Positions 1 through 8,803 of a stretch of DNA of 64,000 nucleotides are shown here, in pieces. Positions within the stretch are counted from its first letter, which is position 1. Every line of letters starts with the position of its first letter. The notes beneath the pieces are model-generated. The model searched no databases, was not told the DNA's origin, and worked only from the letters and a program-made list of their open reading frames with translations. The position numbers were made by a program, and so were the translations under genes. The stretch covers positions 2,356,001 through 2,420,000 of the forward strand of contig NZ_CP014137.1 in NCBI RefSeq assembly GCF_002291445.1, in the 5' to 3' direction. Origin of the DNA: Brenneria goodwinii (GTDB lineage Bacteria > Pseudomonadota > Gammaproteobacteria > Enterobacterales > Enterobacteriaceae).

Positions 1-473
1 GCCAGAATCGCCAGATAGATCAACAGCACTTTGGAAAATTCGCCGATGCCGAACCAAATCACAATCAACGGCAGATAAGCCAACGGCGGTATAGGACGAT
101 AGAACTCGATGATCGGATCAAATACCCCGCGGGCAACCCGGCTGCGGCCGATGGCGATGCCCAACGGGATCGCCGTCAACAGCGCCGCCAGCAACGCTAA
201 TCCGATACGTTGCAGGCTGGCGTAGAGATGGCGCCACAACGTGGCGTCCATATAGCCGACCGTCGCCAATTGCCACAACCGCCGGATCACCGCGGCGGGA
301 GAAGGCAGAAACAGCGGCTCAATCAGATTCAAGGCGGTGACCAGCCACCACGTCAGAAACAGCGCGGTCACGCTGATGGCGCTGATGACAACCAGCGGCA
401 GCGGTTTTTTATGGCGCACGCCCGGCCCACCGTCCTTCAGGCCGCCGCCGGCGGCGTTATCAACGGCGCTCAT
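1..473 (-). CDS. tauC: Taurine ABC transporter permease TauC (5' part; cut by window edge)
   Basis: Inner-membrane permease of the taurine importer. Only the N-terminal 157 or so residues are in the window. The start ATG overlaps the tauB stop (ATGA), so the two are translationally coupled. The translation has an N-terminal cytoplasmic stretch, a first membrane segment (about residues 29-47, VVISAISVTALFLTWWLV), then the conserved region with PSP and the YRPIPPLAYLPL loop typical of the TauC/SsuC family. The order tauA-tauB-tauC on one strand matches E. coli; tauD would lie beyond the left edge. The identity rests mainly on TauA and operon order. Confidence 0.9.
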   Translation of the reverse strand, partial: MSAVDNAAGGGLKDGGPGVRHKKPLPLVVISAISVTALFLTWWLVTALNLIEPLFLPSPAAVIRRLWQLATVGYMDATLWRHLYASLQRIGLALLAALLTAIPLGIAIGRSRVARGVFDPIIEFYRPIPPLAYLPLIVIWFGIGEFSKVLLIYLAIL

Positions 474-1273
474 GGCACATACCTCTCTTCGCGATGGGAA
501 AACCGTTCACGATCGGCGAACACGCGGGAGAGGACATACTCCCGCGACGCAATAAATAACGGATCGGATTTTATCGCCCTGGCGCTTTCGCCGTCGGCAT
601 AGCGTGAGCCGAATTCCAGTTTCAGCCGTTCCACGATACGTCCCGGATGAGGCGACATGACGATCAGATCGGTAGCGAGGAAAATCGCCTCTTCAATATC
701 GTGAGTAATCAGAAAAACCGGCTTGGCCGCTTTTTTCCATACGGTGAGCAATAACTCCTGCATCTGTTCGCGCGCGAAGGCGTCCAATGCGCCAAAAGGC
801 TCATCCAGCAACAAAATGCGCGGGTCGGCCGCCAGCGCCCGGGCGATCCCCACCCGCTGGCGCTGCCCGCCGGAAAGCCGCCACACCGCCCGGCGGTCAA
901 AGCCGCCCAGCCCGACCAACGCCAGCAGCTTGCGTGCTTTCTGCTCGCGCTCCGGCTTAGGCACGCCGGCAAGTTGCAGCCCAAAAGCCACGTTGCTCAA
1001 CACATCCTGCCAGGGCAGCAGGACATCATGCTGGAAAACCACCCCGCGCTCCGGCCCCGGCCCGGTGATGGCGACGCCGTCAAGGGAGATGCACCCGGCG
1101 GCCGGGTGGATAAATCCGGCGATCAAATTGAGCAGCGTGGTTTTGCCACTGCCCGATGGCCCCAGCGCCACCATCAGTTGTCGGGTAGAGAGCGTCAATG
1201 AAATGTCTTCCAGCACCGGTCGTTCGGTATCGGCATACTGCGCGCTAACCTGTTCAAGTTTCAGTAATGTCAT
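470..1273 (-). CDS. tauB: Taurine ABC transporter ATP-binding protein TauB
   Basis: Cytoplasmic ATPase driving taurine uptake, 267 aa. Visible motifs: Walker A GPSGSGKT near residue 38, Q-loop VVFQHDVLLPW, signature LSGGQRQR, Walker B ILLLDEPFGALD, and the switch His in FLITHDIEEA. The motif LPWQDVLSNVAFGL is typical of the TauB/SsuB group. It lies 63 nt downstream of tauA and overlaps tauC by 4 nt. Expression in E. coli is induced under sulfate limitation by CysB and Cbl; a cbl gene is present near 49 kb in this window. Confidence 0.93.
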   Translation of the reverse strand: MTLLKLEQVSAQYADTERPVLEDISLTLSTRQLMVALGPSGSGKTTLLNLIAGFIHPAAGCISLDGVAITGPGPERGVVFQHDVLLPWQDVLSNVAFGLQLAGVPKPEREQKARKLLALVGLGGFDRRAVWRLSGGQRQRVGIARALAADPRILLLDEPFGALDAFAREQMQELLLTVWKKAAKPVFLITHDIEEAIFLATDLIVMSPHPGRIVERLKLEFGSRYADGESARAIKSDPLFIASREYVLSRVFADRERFSHREERYVP

Positions 1274-1336
1274 CAGGGCATCCGCCGGATAATTCGCCCG
1301 CGTTGCGCCTGGGCGCGCGCGGAAAGGGATTAAACA

Positions 1337-2314
1337 TCACTCAGGCACATACCTGGCGGTCACATAGGGCGAGTAGTCAGGCAAGACGGCATCGATGCGC
1401 CCCTGCGCCTTGAGAAACGCCGCCGTATCGCTGATGGCCTGCACCGTCGGCGCCCCCAGCGACTCCCGCTGCTCTTGCGCCAGCGGATAGGTATTGCCCT
1501 GCAACAAACCGGGGATATCTTCCGCCCTGGCGCCGGTAATTTTCACCAGTTTGTCGATGTTGCTTCTCTCCGCCAGCCAGGACTGCGGATCCTGACGGTA
1601 ACGGGTGTAGGCGTCCTGCGTGACTTTGGCGAACGCCTTCACCGCCTGCGGGTGTTTTTCGGCGAAGTCTTTGCGCACCAGCCAGACGTCAAAGGTCGGC
1701 GCGCCGAGGGCGGCCAGTTCTCCGGAAGTGATCAGCACTTTACCGCTCGCTTTCGCCACCCCGAGCGCCGGATCCCAGGTATAGGCGGCGTCAATATCGC
1801 CCCGCTGCCAGGCGGCGCTGATTGCCGGCGGGTTGAGATTGAGAATCCGCACTGTTTTCGCGTCGATATTCCAGTGCTTGAGCGCAGCCAGCAAACTGTA
1901 ATGGCTGGTGGAAACAAACGGCGTCGCCACTTTTTTACCGACCAGATCCTCGGGCGTTGCAATCCCGGCGCCATTACGCGCCACCAGCGCTTCGCTGGCG
2001 CCCAGCTTGGAGGCGATCAACAGCGTTTCAACCGGCACTTTCTGGCTTACCGCGGCGGCGTAGGGGCTGGAGCCGAGATAGGCGATCTGCACGCCGCCGG
2101 AGGCCACCGCGGCGATCACTTCCGCGCCGGCGTCAAATTTTCGCCAGTCTATTTTCAATCCGGTGGCTTTTTCATAGGCGCCGTCCGCCTGGGCCACCTG
2201 AGACGGATCGGGAATGGTTTGGTATGCCACGGTTAAATCGGCGGCGGCGACGGCAACACTCATGCCGATGAATACGCCCGCGGCTAATAACAGCCGAGTA
2301 AATATTGATTGCAT
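1337..2314 (-). CDS. tauA: Taurine-binding periplasmic protein TauA
   Basis: Periplasmic binding protein that delivers taurine to TauBC, 325 aa. A Sec signal peptide is visible (hydrophobic core to VAVAAA, cleavage near residue 24). The mature protein matches E. coli TauA throughout, for example LTVAYQT, WRKFDAGAEV, IAYLGSSP, HYSLLAALKHWNID, AWQRGDIDAAYTWDPA and VWLVRKDFAEKHP, so the assignment is to TauA and not the related SsuA. It is the first gene of the tau operon; its start is preceded by an AGGGGA-type ribosome-binding site. Confidence 0.95.
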   Translation of the reverse strand: MQSIFTRLLLAAGVFIGMSVAVAAADLTVAYQTIPDPSQVAQADGAYEKATGLKIDWRKFDAGAEVIAAVASGGVQIAYLGSSPYAAAVSQKVPVETLLIASKLGASEALVARNGAGIATPEDLVGKKVATPFVSTSHYSLLAALKHWNIDAKTVRILNLNPPAISAAWQRGDIDAAYTWDPALGVAKASGKVLITSGELAALGAPTFDVWLVRKDFAEKHPQAVKAFAKVTQDAYTRYRQDPQSWLAERSNIDKLVKITGARAEDIPGLLQGNTYPLAQEQRESLGAPTVQAISDTAAFLKAQGRIDAVLPDYSPYVTARYVPE

Positions 2315-2339
2315 TGTTATCCCCTATTAAAAATATATA

Positions 2340-2438
2340 TTTCACCTATCTATGGTGAAAACAATATACGATGAAAATCGGGATAAATACGCTTAATCCA
2401 TATAACTTATAAAACTTATATTTGCTAAAAAATAGCAA
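2340..2438 (-). promoter_or_regulatory. tauA upstream region with direct and inverted repeats (candidate CysB/Cbl site)
   Basis: Three structures lie upstream of tauA: an inverted repeat TTTCACC-N7-GGTGAAA (2340-2360), two direct copies of AACTTATA spaced 9 bp apart (2404-2411 and 2413-2420), and an inverted repeat TTGCTA-N5-TAGCAA (about 2422-2438). tau operons are activated by the LysR-type proteins CysB and Cbl, whose sites are AT-rich and loosely conserved. Placement fits an activator site, but no consensus match was computed. Confidence 0.4.
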
Positions 2439-2446
2439 TACTCTAA

Positions 2447-2578
2447 ATAATTCGAGTTGCAGGACAACACGCATGGCGTTTTGAACAGCGCTTGCGCTGG
2501 CCCCGAAGGGGCGAGGCCCAAGGATGGGCCAAGTAATAAAGCCAACGCACATGCAGCTTGAAGTATGACGAGTATATA
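2447..2578. repeat. ERIC-like intergenic repeat, full-length copy
   Basis: About 130 bp with imperfect terminal inverted repeats: left end AATAATTCGAGTTGCAGG, right end reading as CATACTTCAAGCTGCATG on the other strand. A close second copy is at 7546-7681. Fragments carrying the CCCGTCATxxTTCAAxTTGCAGG end occur near 41.2, 49.9 and 58.4 kb. The GCCAACGCACATGCAGCTTG end is that of enterobacterial ERIC/YPAL-type elements. It is non-coding. Confidence 0.75.
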
Positions 2579-2754
2579 AGCACGCCTTCAGCTAAAAACA
2601 TTTATTAATGAATAAGAAAAGCGCCGCGGGGAAATATTATCGATGTCGGGCCATGAGGAAAAATACGGGAATGAGCGCTTATTTTTATTCATAACCAACG
2701 GTTCGTAAACTAAACGGCTCAGGTAACGCATTTGTTTAAAAAATCAATCAAGCA

Positions 2755-2890
2755 GTTATTCGTTGAGGGTTAATCCTATTTCGCTCAATAAACGTTGGCG
2801 AACCTGCTCTCCACGTTACGAATATGATCTTCATTAACGCTGCCGGAAAGCCAGGCGTGAATAATAACGGGAATAGGCTGTAGAAAACCT
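2755..2890 (-). pseudogene. Possible decayed gene fragment
   Basis: On the minus strand one frame reads LQPIPVIIHAWLSGSVNED and continues HIRNVE before a stop; a second frame then reads EQVRQRLLSEIGLTLNE and stops. The two together look like the frameshifted C-terminus of a protein. There is no start codon or ribosome-binding site and I do not recognise the family. It could be chance. Confidence 0.25.
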
Positions 2891-3021
2891 CGCGTTTAAC
2901 ATTTCACGCCAGAGTAAAGCCAGCCTCGCGCTGAGGAATCCCCACAAAAATACCTTGTTAATATTTTACATTTAACATGCTGATATTAAACATATATTCA
3001 GCACTTAAACCGTTCGTCTCA

Positions 3022-3269
3022 CGGCGTAAGAAATTACGCTGAGGTGAACGACCCCGCGAATGAGCAGCATGGATGCTGCTCAAGCCAGTGCCGCGTCGGG
3101 AACGCGTCACTGGCGGTTCGGAAAAGGGGACGGCCGCCGAAGGAACCGCGTCAGCGGCGTGATTTCAGCCACAAGCCCGGGTCCGGAGGGTGGTGGCGTT
3201 TGAACCACCCTGCGTCGGGCGCGTGCTACGACGTGGCATGAAAAAGCCTTTCTTTTCGCGCACGAAATA
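3022..3269 (+). repeat. Structured repeat, copy B (core only, terminal inverted repeats lost)
   Basis: Homologous to the core of the complete element at 14534-14867, same orientation, from GGCGTAAGAAATTACGCTGAGG-like sequence to CGCGCACGAAAT. It lacks the Tn5-like ends. Hairpins retained: 3062-3081, 3084-3114, 3187-3211 and 3223-3239. Two of them differ from the other copies by paired, complementary changes. Confidence 0.75.
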
Positions 3270-3419
3270 TTCTTCGATATGACATATTCCGATTTATGGG
3301 GAGCCTTCAGCGCCCTCGCCGGCATTCCCAACACGCTCGGCGCCAAAGTGGGTTTATCCGAATCGGCTTAGCTTTCGCCTGCTCCTGCGCCGTCGCCTTA
3401 ACATTGCGTATCGGCGTCG

Positions 3420-4229
3420 CTATTTACCGTCGCCGGCCACGTCCGTCCCGTCCTTGGTCAGATACCAGGCCGCCAGGATCGGGATCATGGTCAGCACCAT
3501 AAGGCACAGTGCGACGACATTGGTTATCGGCACATCCCGCGGACGCCCCAACTGATTCAGCAACCAAATCGGCAGCGTGCGTTCATGCCCGGCGGTAAAG
3601 GTCGTCACGATGATCTCGTCAAAGGAGAGCGCGAACGCCAGCATGCCGCCGGCCAGCAGCGCCGTGCCCAAATTCGGCAGGATAACGTAACGAAAGGTCT
3701 GCCAGCCGTCGGCCCCCAGATCCATTGACGCCTCCAGCAGAGCGTGGGAGATACGGCGAAAGCGGGCGATCGCATTGTTGAATACGATCACGATGCAAAA
3801 CGTGGCGTGACCCACCACAATCGTCAGCATACCGGGCTCGATATCGGCCGAATGAAACGCCGACAGCAACGCCAGACCGGTAATGATGCCCGGCAGCGCG
3901 ATGGGCAGCATAAACATCAGCGTGAGGCCGTTTTTGCCGAAAAAATTACGCCGATAGAGCGCCGCCGCCGCCAACGTACCAAGCAACAGCGCAATCAGCG
4001 TGGCGACACAGGCTATCTTTAACGACAGCATCACCGACTCGATAATGTCATGCCGCTGCGCCGCGATGCCGAACCAGCGCAGCGTGAATCCCTGCGGCGG
4101 AAAGCTGAAGGCGGCGTCTTCGGTATTAAACGCATAGATAGCAATAATCAGCAGCGGGAAGTGCAGGAACAGCAGCCCGCCCCAGGCCGCCAGTTTTAAT
4201 AGCAGCGGTGCGCGTCTAGAGTGCATCAA
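3420..4229 (-). CDS. ydcV: Polyamine-type ABC transporter permease YdcV
   Basis: Inner-membrane permease, 269 aa, about six membrane segments, PotC-like. The permease coupling motif is visible as EASMDLGADGWQTFRYVILPNL (EAA loop, about residues 165-186). It overlaps ydcU by 14 nt and is the last gene of ydcS-ydcT-ydcU-ydcV, the E. coli order. In E. coli the system is linked to putrescine import. Here its usual downstream partner patD (ydcW) is about 31 kb away. Confidence 0.9.
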   Translation of the reverse strand: MMHSRRAPLLLKLAAWGGLLFLHFPLLIIAIYAFNTEDAAFSFPPQGFTLRWFGIAAQRHDIIESVMLSLKIACVATLIALLLGTLAAAALYRRNFFGKNGLTLMFMLPIALPGIITGLALLSAFHSADIEPGMLTIVVGHATFCIVIVFNNAIARFRRISHALLEASMDLGADGWQTFRYVILPNLGTALLAGGMLAFALSFDEIIVTTFTAGHERTLPIWLLNQLGRPRDVPITNVVALCLMVLTMIPILAAWYLTKDGTDVAGDGK

Positions 4230-5160
4230 AGGCTCCCAGTCGTTTAACCAGTGACAAGTAGATGGCGATCAGCACGATAGGGACCAGCGTAAAGGCGGCC
4301 GCCATCGGCATGTTGCCAATCGCCCCTTGTTGGGAATAAACCATATTGCCGATGAAGTAGCCCGGCGGCCCCACCAGTTGGGGCACAATGAAATCCCCCA
4401 GCGTCAGGGAGAAGGTGAAAATGGATCCGGCGGCGATGCCCGGCACGGCCAGCGGCAGAACGATATAGCGGAAGGTCTGCTGCGGCTGGGCCCCCAGGTC
4501 TTCCGACGCCTGGAGTAACGACTCCGGCAAACGCTCCAGAGCGGCCTGAATCGGCAGGATCATAAAAGGCAGCCAGATATAGACGAACACCAGAAACCGC
4601 CCCAGCCCGGACGTGGAAAGCGTATTACCGCCGATACCGGGCAGCAGCAGTATGTTGTTCAGCAGCCACTCCAGCCCCAGATGCTGCAAAAACCACTGAA
4701 TAACGCCGTCTTTGGAGAGCAACAGCGTCCATGCATACGCCTTGACGATATAGCTGGCCCACATCGGCATCATAACGGCGATATAAAAAAACGCCTTCTG
4801 CTTACCGCTGGTGTAGCGCGCCATGTAGTAGGCAATCGGGAAAGCCAGAATGGCGCTGAACACCGACACCAATATCGCCATGACCAGCGTGCGGATAATG
4901 ATGTCGTAATTCGCCGGGCTGAAAAGCGCCTGGATATTCGCCAGCGTCAAAATGGGGGATACCGACATGGTAAAGTCGTCGAAGGTGTAGAACCCCTGCC
5001 ACAGCAGCGACAACAATGAACCCAGATAGATAACGCCAAACCACAGCAGCGGCGGGAGCAGCAACAAGGCCAGATAGAAGCCCGGACGCCGGTAGAAAAA
5101 GTCGGCCGCACGGTGCATCCAGCCGCCGCGCGCCGCGACAGGCACAAGACGGTCATCCAT
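4216..5160 (-). CDS. ydcU: Polyamine-type ABC transporter permease YdcU
   Basis: Inner-membrane permease, 314 aa, PotB-like, with a long N-terminal cytoplasmic segment and about six membrane spans. The coupling loop reads EASEDLGAQPQQTFRYIVLPL (about residues 214-234). It is separated from ydcT by one nucleotide and overlaps ydcV. With YdcV it forms the membrane channel for the substrate bound by YdcS. Confidence 0.9.
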   Translation of the reverse strand: MDDRLVPVAARGGWMHRAADFFYRRPGFYLALLLLPPLLWFGVIYLGSLLSLLWQGFYTFDDFTMSVSPILTLANIQALFSPANYDIIIRTLVMAILVSVFSAILAFPIAYYMARYTSGKQKAFFYIAVMMPMWASYIVKAYAWTLLLSKDGVIQWFLQHLGLEWLLNNILLLPGIGGNTLSTSGLGRFLVFVYIWLPFMILPIQAALERLPESLLQASEDLGAQPQQTFRYIVLPLAVPGIAAGSIFTFSLTLGDFIVPQLVGPPGYFIGNMVYSQQGAIGNMPMAAAFTLVPIVLIAIYLSLVKRLGAFDAL

Positions 5161-5161
5161 A

Positions 5162-6196
5162 TTAACCCGCCTCCTGCAACGTCACCATCGCGCTGCGATC
5201 CCAGCAGGCGACCACCTGTTGCCCGATGCGCAACGCCTGGCGCGCATCATAGCTTTGGGTATTCGCTTCACTGACCAGCAGGCGCTCGCCCTGTGGCAGC
5301 ATCAGCTCATAACGGGTGGCGGCCCCCTGATAATGAATGTCTCTGAGTTGCCCCGCCACGCGAATATCGCCGGACAGACTCGCCGCCGCAGACGCGTCGG
5401 CCAGTTGAATATACTCCGGGCGGATGGCGTAACTGGCCGAGACGCCGGTTAAGCGCCGCGCCTGCTCGCCCGACAGCACATTGGAGGTGCCGACGAACTC
5501 CGCCACAAACGGCGTTTTCGGCTTCATATAGAGTTCGCGCGGGCTGTCGACCTGTTCAATACGCCCGTTATTGAACACCGCCACGCGATCGGACATGGAC
5601 AGGGCTTCGCTCTGATCGTGCGTCACAAAAATAAAGGTGATGCCCAGTTGGCGCTGTAGCTTCTTTAGTTCGCCCTGCATCTGTTCCCGCAGTTTGAGAT
5701 CCAACGCGCCCAACGGTTCATCCAGCAGCAGGACGCTGGGCTGATTGACCAACGCCCGCGCCAACGCCACCCGCTGACGCTGGCCGCCGGAAAGCTGCGC
5801 CGGCTTGCGTGCGGCGACGAAACCCAGCGCCACGCGCTCCAGCGCTTCCTGCGCGCGATTGCGGCGTTCCTGTTTGCCCACGCCCTTGACCATCAGGCCA
5901 TAGGCCACGTTTTCCAGCACGCTCATGTGCGGGAACAACGCATAATCCTGAAACACCGTGTTCACATCGCGCTGGTAGGGCGCCAATCCGGAAGCATCCC
6001 GCCCATGAATACGGATCGACCCCACCGTAAGCCGCTCGAACCCGGCAATCAACCGCAGACAGGTGGTTTTCCCTGAACCGGAAGGGCCAAGCATGGAAAA
6101 AAACTCGCCGTCCTGTATTTCGATGGATACGCCATCGACGGCGCGAACATCGCCGAATATGCGGGACACGTTAATAAATTCCACAGCGTTGGACAT
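5162..6196 (-). CDS. ydcT: Polyamine-type ABC transporter ATP-binding protein YdcT
   Basis: PotA-like ATPase, 344 aa from the chosen start. Visible: Walker A GPSGSGKTT, Q-loop VFQDYALFPHMSV, signature LSGGQRQRVALARAL, Walker B VLLLDEPLGALD, switch FVTHDQSEA, and a C-terminal TOBE-like regulatory region from about residue 240. The reading frame is open 28 codons further upstream, but the ATG at 6196 (MSNAVEF) has an AGGAG site at proper spacing and matches the family N-terminus. Confidence 0.92.
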   Translation of the reverse strand: MSNAVEFINVSRIFGDVRAVDGVSIEIQDGEFFSMLGPSGSGKTTCLRLIAGFERLTVGSIRIHGRDASGLAPYQRDVNTVFQDYALFPHMSVLENVAYGLMVKGVGKQERRNRAQEALERVALGFVAARKPAQLSGGQRQRVALARALVNQPSVLLLDEPLGALDLKLREQMQGELKKLQRQLGITFIFVTHDQSEALSMSDRVAVFNNGRIEQVDSPRELYMKPKTPFVAEFVGTSNVLSGEQARRLTGVSASYAIRPEYIQLADASAAASLSGDIRVAGQLRDIHYQGAATRYELMLPQGERLLVSEANTQSYDARQALRIGQQVVACWDRSAMVTLQEAG

Positions 6197-6228
6197 ATTA
6201 AAGGCTCCTGATGAATGATAACGATATC

Positions 6229-6276
6229 CGTCATCCGGCCGCTCTCCTGCGTGATACCCGCGCAGGCGGGCATAAC
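6229..6276. repeat. GC-rich hairpin between ydcS and ydcT
   Basis: Short palindrome around CCCGCGCAGGCGGG in the 136-nt space between ydcS and ydcT. Similar CCCGCCTGCGCGGGCATGACGG sequence recurs at 61682-61707. Such a stem after a binding-protein gene may lower read-through into the permease genes; that role is inference. Confidence 0.5.
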
Positions 6277-6332
6277 GCATTTGGCGACGCTATCGGCGGT
6301 ATTAATGTTGATTAACGGGATGAGTAAACGGC

Positions 6333-7487
6333 TTAACGCCCGCCCATAATGGCAATATAGTCCTGCGTCCAACGGCTATAAGGGACGAACTTACCGCCCT
6401 CGGCCTGAGGCGTTTTCCAGAAAGCGATTTTTTCGAACTGGCCGGCGCCGTTATTTTCGCAGCCTTCCGCGCCCAGCAGCGCATTGTCTGTGCAGGCGGC
6501 CGGCACAGCCGGAACCGAGCCGAACCAGGCCGCGATATCCCCCTGCACTTTCGCTTCCAGCGACCAGTTCATCCATTTATAGGCGCAGACCGGATGCTTC
6601 GTATCCGTCGCCAGCATGGTGGTATCCGCCCAGCCTGTGACGCCCTCTTTCGGGATCACGGTGGCTACCGGCTGTCCCTCGCCTTTCAGGGCGTTGGCCT
6701 GATAGGGCCAGGTGCTGGACGCCGCCACGCCCTCATTTTTGAAATCGCTCATCTGTACCGAAGTATCATGCCAGTAACGGTGAATCAGCCCGTGCTGGTT
6801 ACGCAGCAGCGTCAGCACGGCTTGATACTGCGTTTCCGTTAGCTGGTACGGATCGCCGATGCCCAGTTCCGGCTGCGTACTTTTCAGATACAACGCGGCG
6901 TCGGCGATATAAATCGGGCCGTCGTAGGCCTGAACCCGTCCCTGATTTGATTTACCGTCCGGCAAGTCCTGTTTGACGAAAACCACAGACCAGCTATCGG
7001 GCGCGGAAGGGAATATTTTGGTGTTATACATCAGTAGGTTCGGCCCCCACTGATAGGGCGTGCCGTAAACCTGACCGTTAACCGTGTACCAGGGGGCGTT
7101 GACCAGCCGCGGATCGATATTTTTCCAGTTCGGGATCGCGGCAGGATCGACGGGTTGCACACGCTTACCGGCAATCAGCCGCAGCGAGGCATCACCCGAT
7201 GCGGTCACCAGATCGTAGCCGCCTTTCGCCATCAAACTGACCATTTCATCGGAGGTCGCCGCCGTTTTGACATTCACCTGACAGCTGGTCTGTTGTTCAA
7301 ACTCCGTTACCCAATCATAGCTCTTATCACTCTGCCCGCGCTCGATGTATCCGGGCCAGGCAATGATATCCAGGCGCCCCTCGCCTTTTGCCGATAAATC
7401 CGGCGCCGCCGCATTGGTGCTATTAATGCCGCACAAAATACTCAGGCAAATAGCGGAAAGCGAAGTCGTTACGGTAGTTTTTCCCAT
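6333..7487 (-). CDS. ydcS: Polyamine-type ABC transporter substrate-binding protein YdcS
   Basis: Periplasmic binding protein, 384 aa, with signal peptide (core about residues 8-25, cleavage after a NAA-type site). It follows E. coli YdcS almost block by block: GRLDIIAWPGYIERGQ, AATSDEMVSLM, YGTPYQWGPNLLMYNTK, RYWHDTSVQMSDFKNEGV, SRWTQDYIAIMGGR. E. coli YdcS also has a reported polyhydroxybutyrate-synthase activity; nothing here tests that. It is the first gene of the ydc operon, divergent from the LysR gene at 7871. Confidence 0.95.
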   Translation of the reverse strand: MGKTTVTTSLSAICLSILCGINSTNAAAPDLSAKGEGRLDIIAWPGYIERGQSDKSYDWVTEFEQQTSCQVNVKTAATSDEMVSLMAKGGYDLVTASGDASLRLIAGKRVQPVDPAAIPNWKNIDPRLVNAPWYTVNGQVYGTPYQWGPNLLMYNTKIFPSAPDSWSVVFVKQDLPDGKSNQGRVQAYDGPIYIADAALYLKSTQPELGIGDPYQLTETQYQAVLTLLRNQHGLIHRYWHDTSVQMSDFKNEGVAASSTWPYQANALKGEGQPVATVIPKEGVTGWADTTMLATDTKHPVCAYKWMNWSLEAKVQGDIAAWFGSVPAVPAACTDNALLGAEGCENNGAGQFEKIAFWKTPQAEGGKFVPYSRWTQDYIAIMGGR

Positions 7488-7870
7488 ACCAATACCCCTG
7501 TCATGAATATAGAGACGGCGGCGGAATACTTAACGTATAGCCATACCTTGAATAATTCGAGTTGCAGGACAAAACGTTGTCGTGTTGAACGCCGCTAGCG
7601 GCGGCTCCAACGGGGCGAGGTCCATGGATGGGCCGAGTCACAAAGCCAACGCGCCTGCAACACGAAGTATGTCGGGTATAACACGCTATTGATTGAATCG
7701 AAAGGAGATGCCGGCAACTATAATAAATGCATATGAAGGACGATTGCGGGAAAGCCGACAGGGTCGAGTGAAGGGCGATAATTAGCTATATCTTATAATC
7801 TTTCGTTTATTGCCTTACATTAGCCATCATGCATAAAAAGAGAAAAACAACATTTATCAGGTAATAAGAT
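7488..7870. other. Divergent intergenic region ydcS / LysR gene
   Basis: 383 bp containing an ERIC-like repeat (7546-7681) and the two outward promoters. The last 100 bp before the LysR gene is AT-rich with TATAAT at about 7794-7799, a plausible minus-10. No clear operator was seen. Confidence 0.5.
7546..7681. repeat. ERIC-like intergenic repeat, second full-length copy
   Basis: Same family and orientation as 2447-2578: it begins TTGAATAATTCGAGTTGCAGG and ends with ACACGAAGTATGTCGGGTAT. The internal stem sequence differs (GCCGCTAGCGGCGGC instead of AGCGCTTGCGCTGG), again keeping a palindrome. Confidence 0.75.
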
Positions 7871-8803
7871 ATGCATCTGGATTTACGGCAATTGCGCAAT
7901 TTCCTCGCGTTGGCGGAACACGGCAGTTTTGTACAGGCGGCGGAAGCCGTATGCCTGTCACAGTCCGCATTCAGCCGCAGCATTCAAACGCTGGAGCAAA
8001 CCCTGGGCCACCCGCTGATCGATCGGCAGAGTAAGCGTTTCACGCTGACATGGCAGGGGAAAAAACTGCTGCCTTTCGCGCGCAGGATGCAGGAGCTGTC
8101 CTGGGAATTGATCAACGATATGCAACAAATCCTTGATGAGGACGGCGGCGAGCTGACGTTTGGTTGCGGCCCGGCCCCCGCCATCGCGCTTATCCCCCAC
8201 GCCGTGGCGCATTTTCACCAGCTGCGGCCGCGGGACAGGGTGACCTATAGCGTGGACAACTGGCAGTCGCTGCGTCAGCGTCTGTTGGCCGATGAATGGC
8301 CGTTTTTCGTCGCCGATACCTGGCAGGCCGAGCTGGAAACCACGTTTCGCGTGCAACCGTTGAGCCAGCAACGCTGCTTTTTTATCTGTCACCACACGCA
8401 TCCGCTGGCCCGGCAAGAGGCGGTCACGCCGGACGAGCTGCTGCGCTTCCCGCTGGCCTCGCCCTATCTGCCGGTCGGCATGCGTAAGATTCTGGCGTCG
8501 CTGACGCGCCAGCCCGATTTCCGTCCGCAGATTCAGTGCGATCATATCTACTCGCTATTCAACGTGCTGTCCCAGACTCAGGCCATCAGTTTCGCCAGCG
8601 ACGACGGTTTAGCGCTGGGCCGGCGCAGCCATCAGTTGGTGGAAATCCCCCTGACGGAAACGCCGCCGGAATGGGGAGAGATGCGCACCCGTTTCGGCAT
8701 CATCTCCAACCTGCAAAAAGCCATTCCTCCTCTGGCGCAACTGATGATAGACACGCTGCTTGAGCAGGATCGGCTGCGCCAGTCCGACGGTTACTGCGCC
8801 TGA
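7871..8803 (+). CDS. LysR-family transcriptional regulator
   Basis: 310 aa. The N-terminal winged helix-turn-helix is clear (LRQLRNFLALAEHGSFVQAAEAVCLSQSAFSRSIQTLEQTLG, residues 5-46), followed by a LysR substrate-binding domain. It is divergent from ydcS and tail-to-tail with the binding-protein gene at 8791, overlapping it by 13 bp. It may control the adjacent sulfonate-type transporter/arylsulfotransferase genes, ydcSTUV, or both. The effector is unknown. Confidence 0.88.
   Translation: MHLDLRQLRNFLALAEHGSFVQAAEAVCLSQSAFSRSIQTLEQTLGHPLIDRQSKRFTLTWQGKKLLPFARRMQELSWELINDMQQILDEDGGELTFGCGPAPAIALIPHAVAHFHQLRPRDRVTYSVDNWQSLRQRLLADEWPFFVADTWQAELETTFRVQPLSQQRCFFICHHTHPLARQEAVTPDELLRFPLASPYLPVGMRKILASLTRQPDFRPQIQCDHIYSLFNVLSQTQAISFASDDGLALGRRSHQLVEIPLTETPPEWGEMRTRFGIISNLQKAIPPLAQLMIDTLLEQDRLRQSDGYCA

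Larger units (their letters stand above)
2315..3419. other. 1.1-kb region between tauA and ydcV without an intact gene
   Basis: It holds the tau promoter, an ERIC-like repeat (2447-2578), a possible decayed coding fragment (about 2755-2890, minus strand) and a degraded copy of the structured repeat (3022-3269). A short plus-strand reading frame at 3279-3371 (30 codons, beginning MTYSDLWG) looks protein-like but has no supporting context. Nothing else was recognised. Confidence 0.6.
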
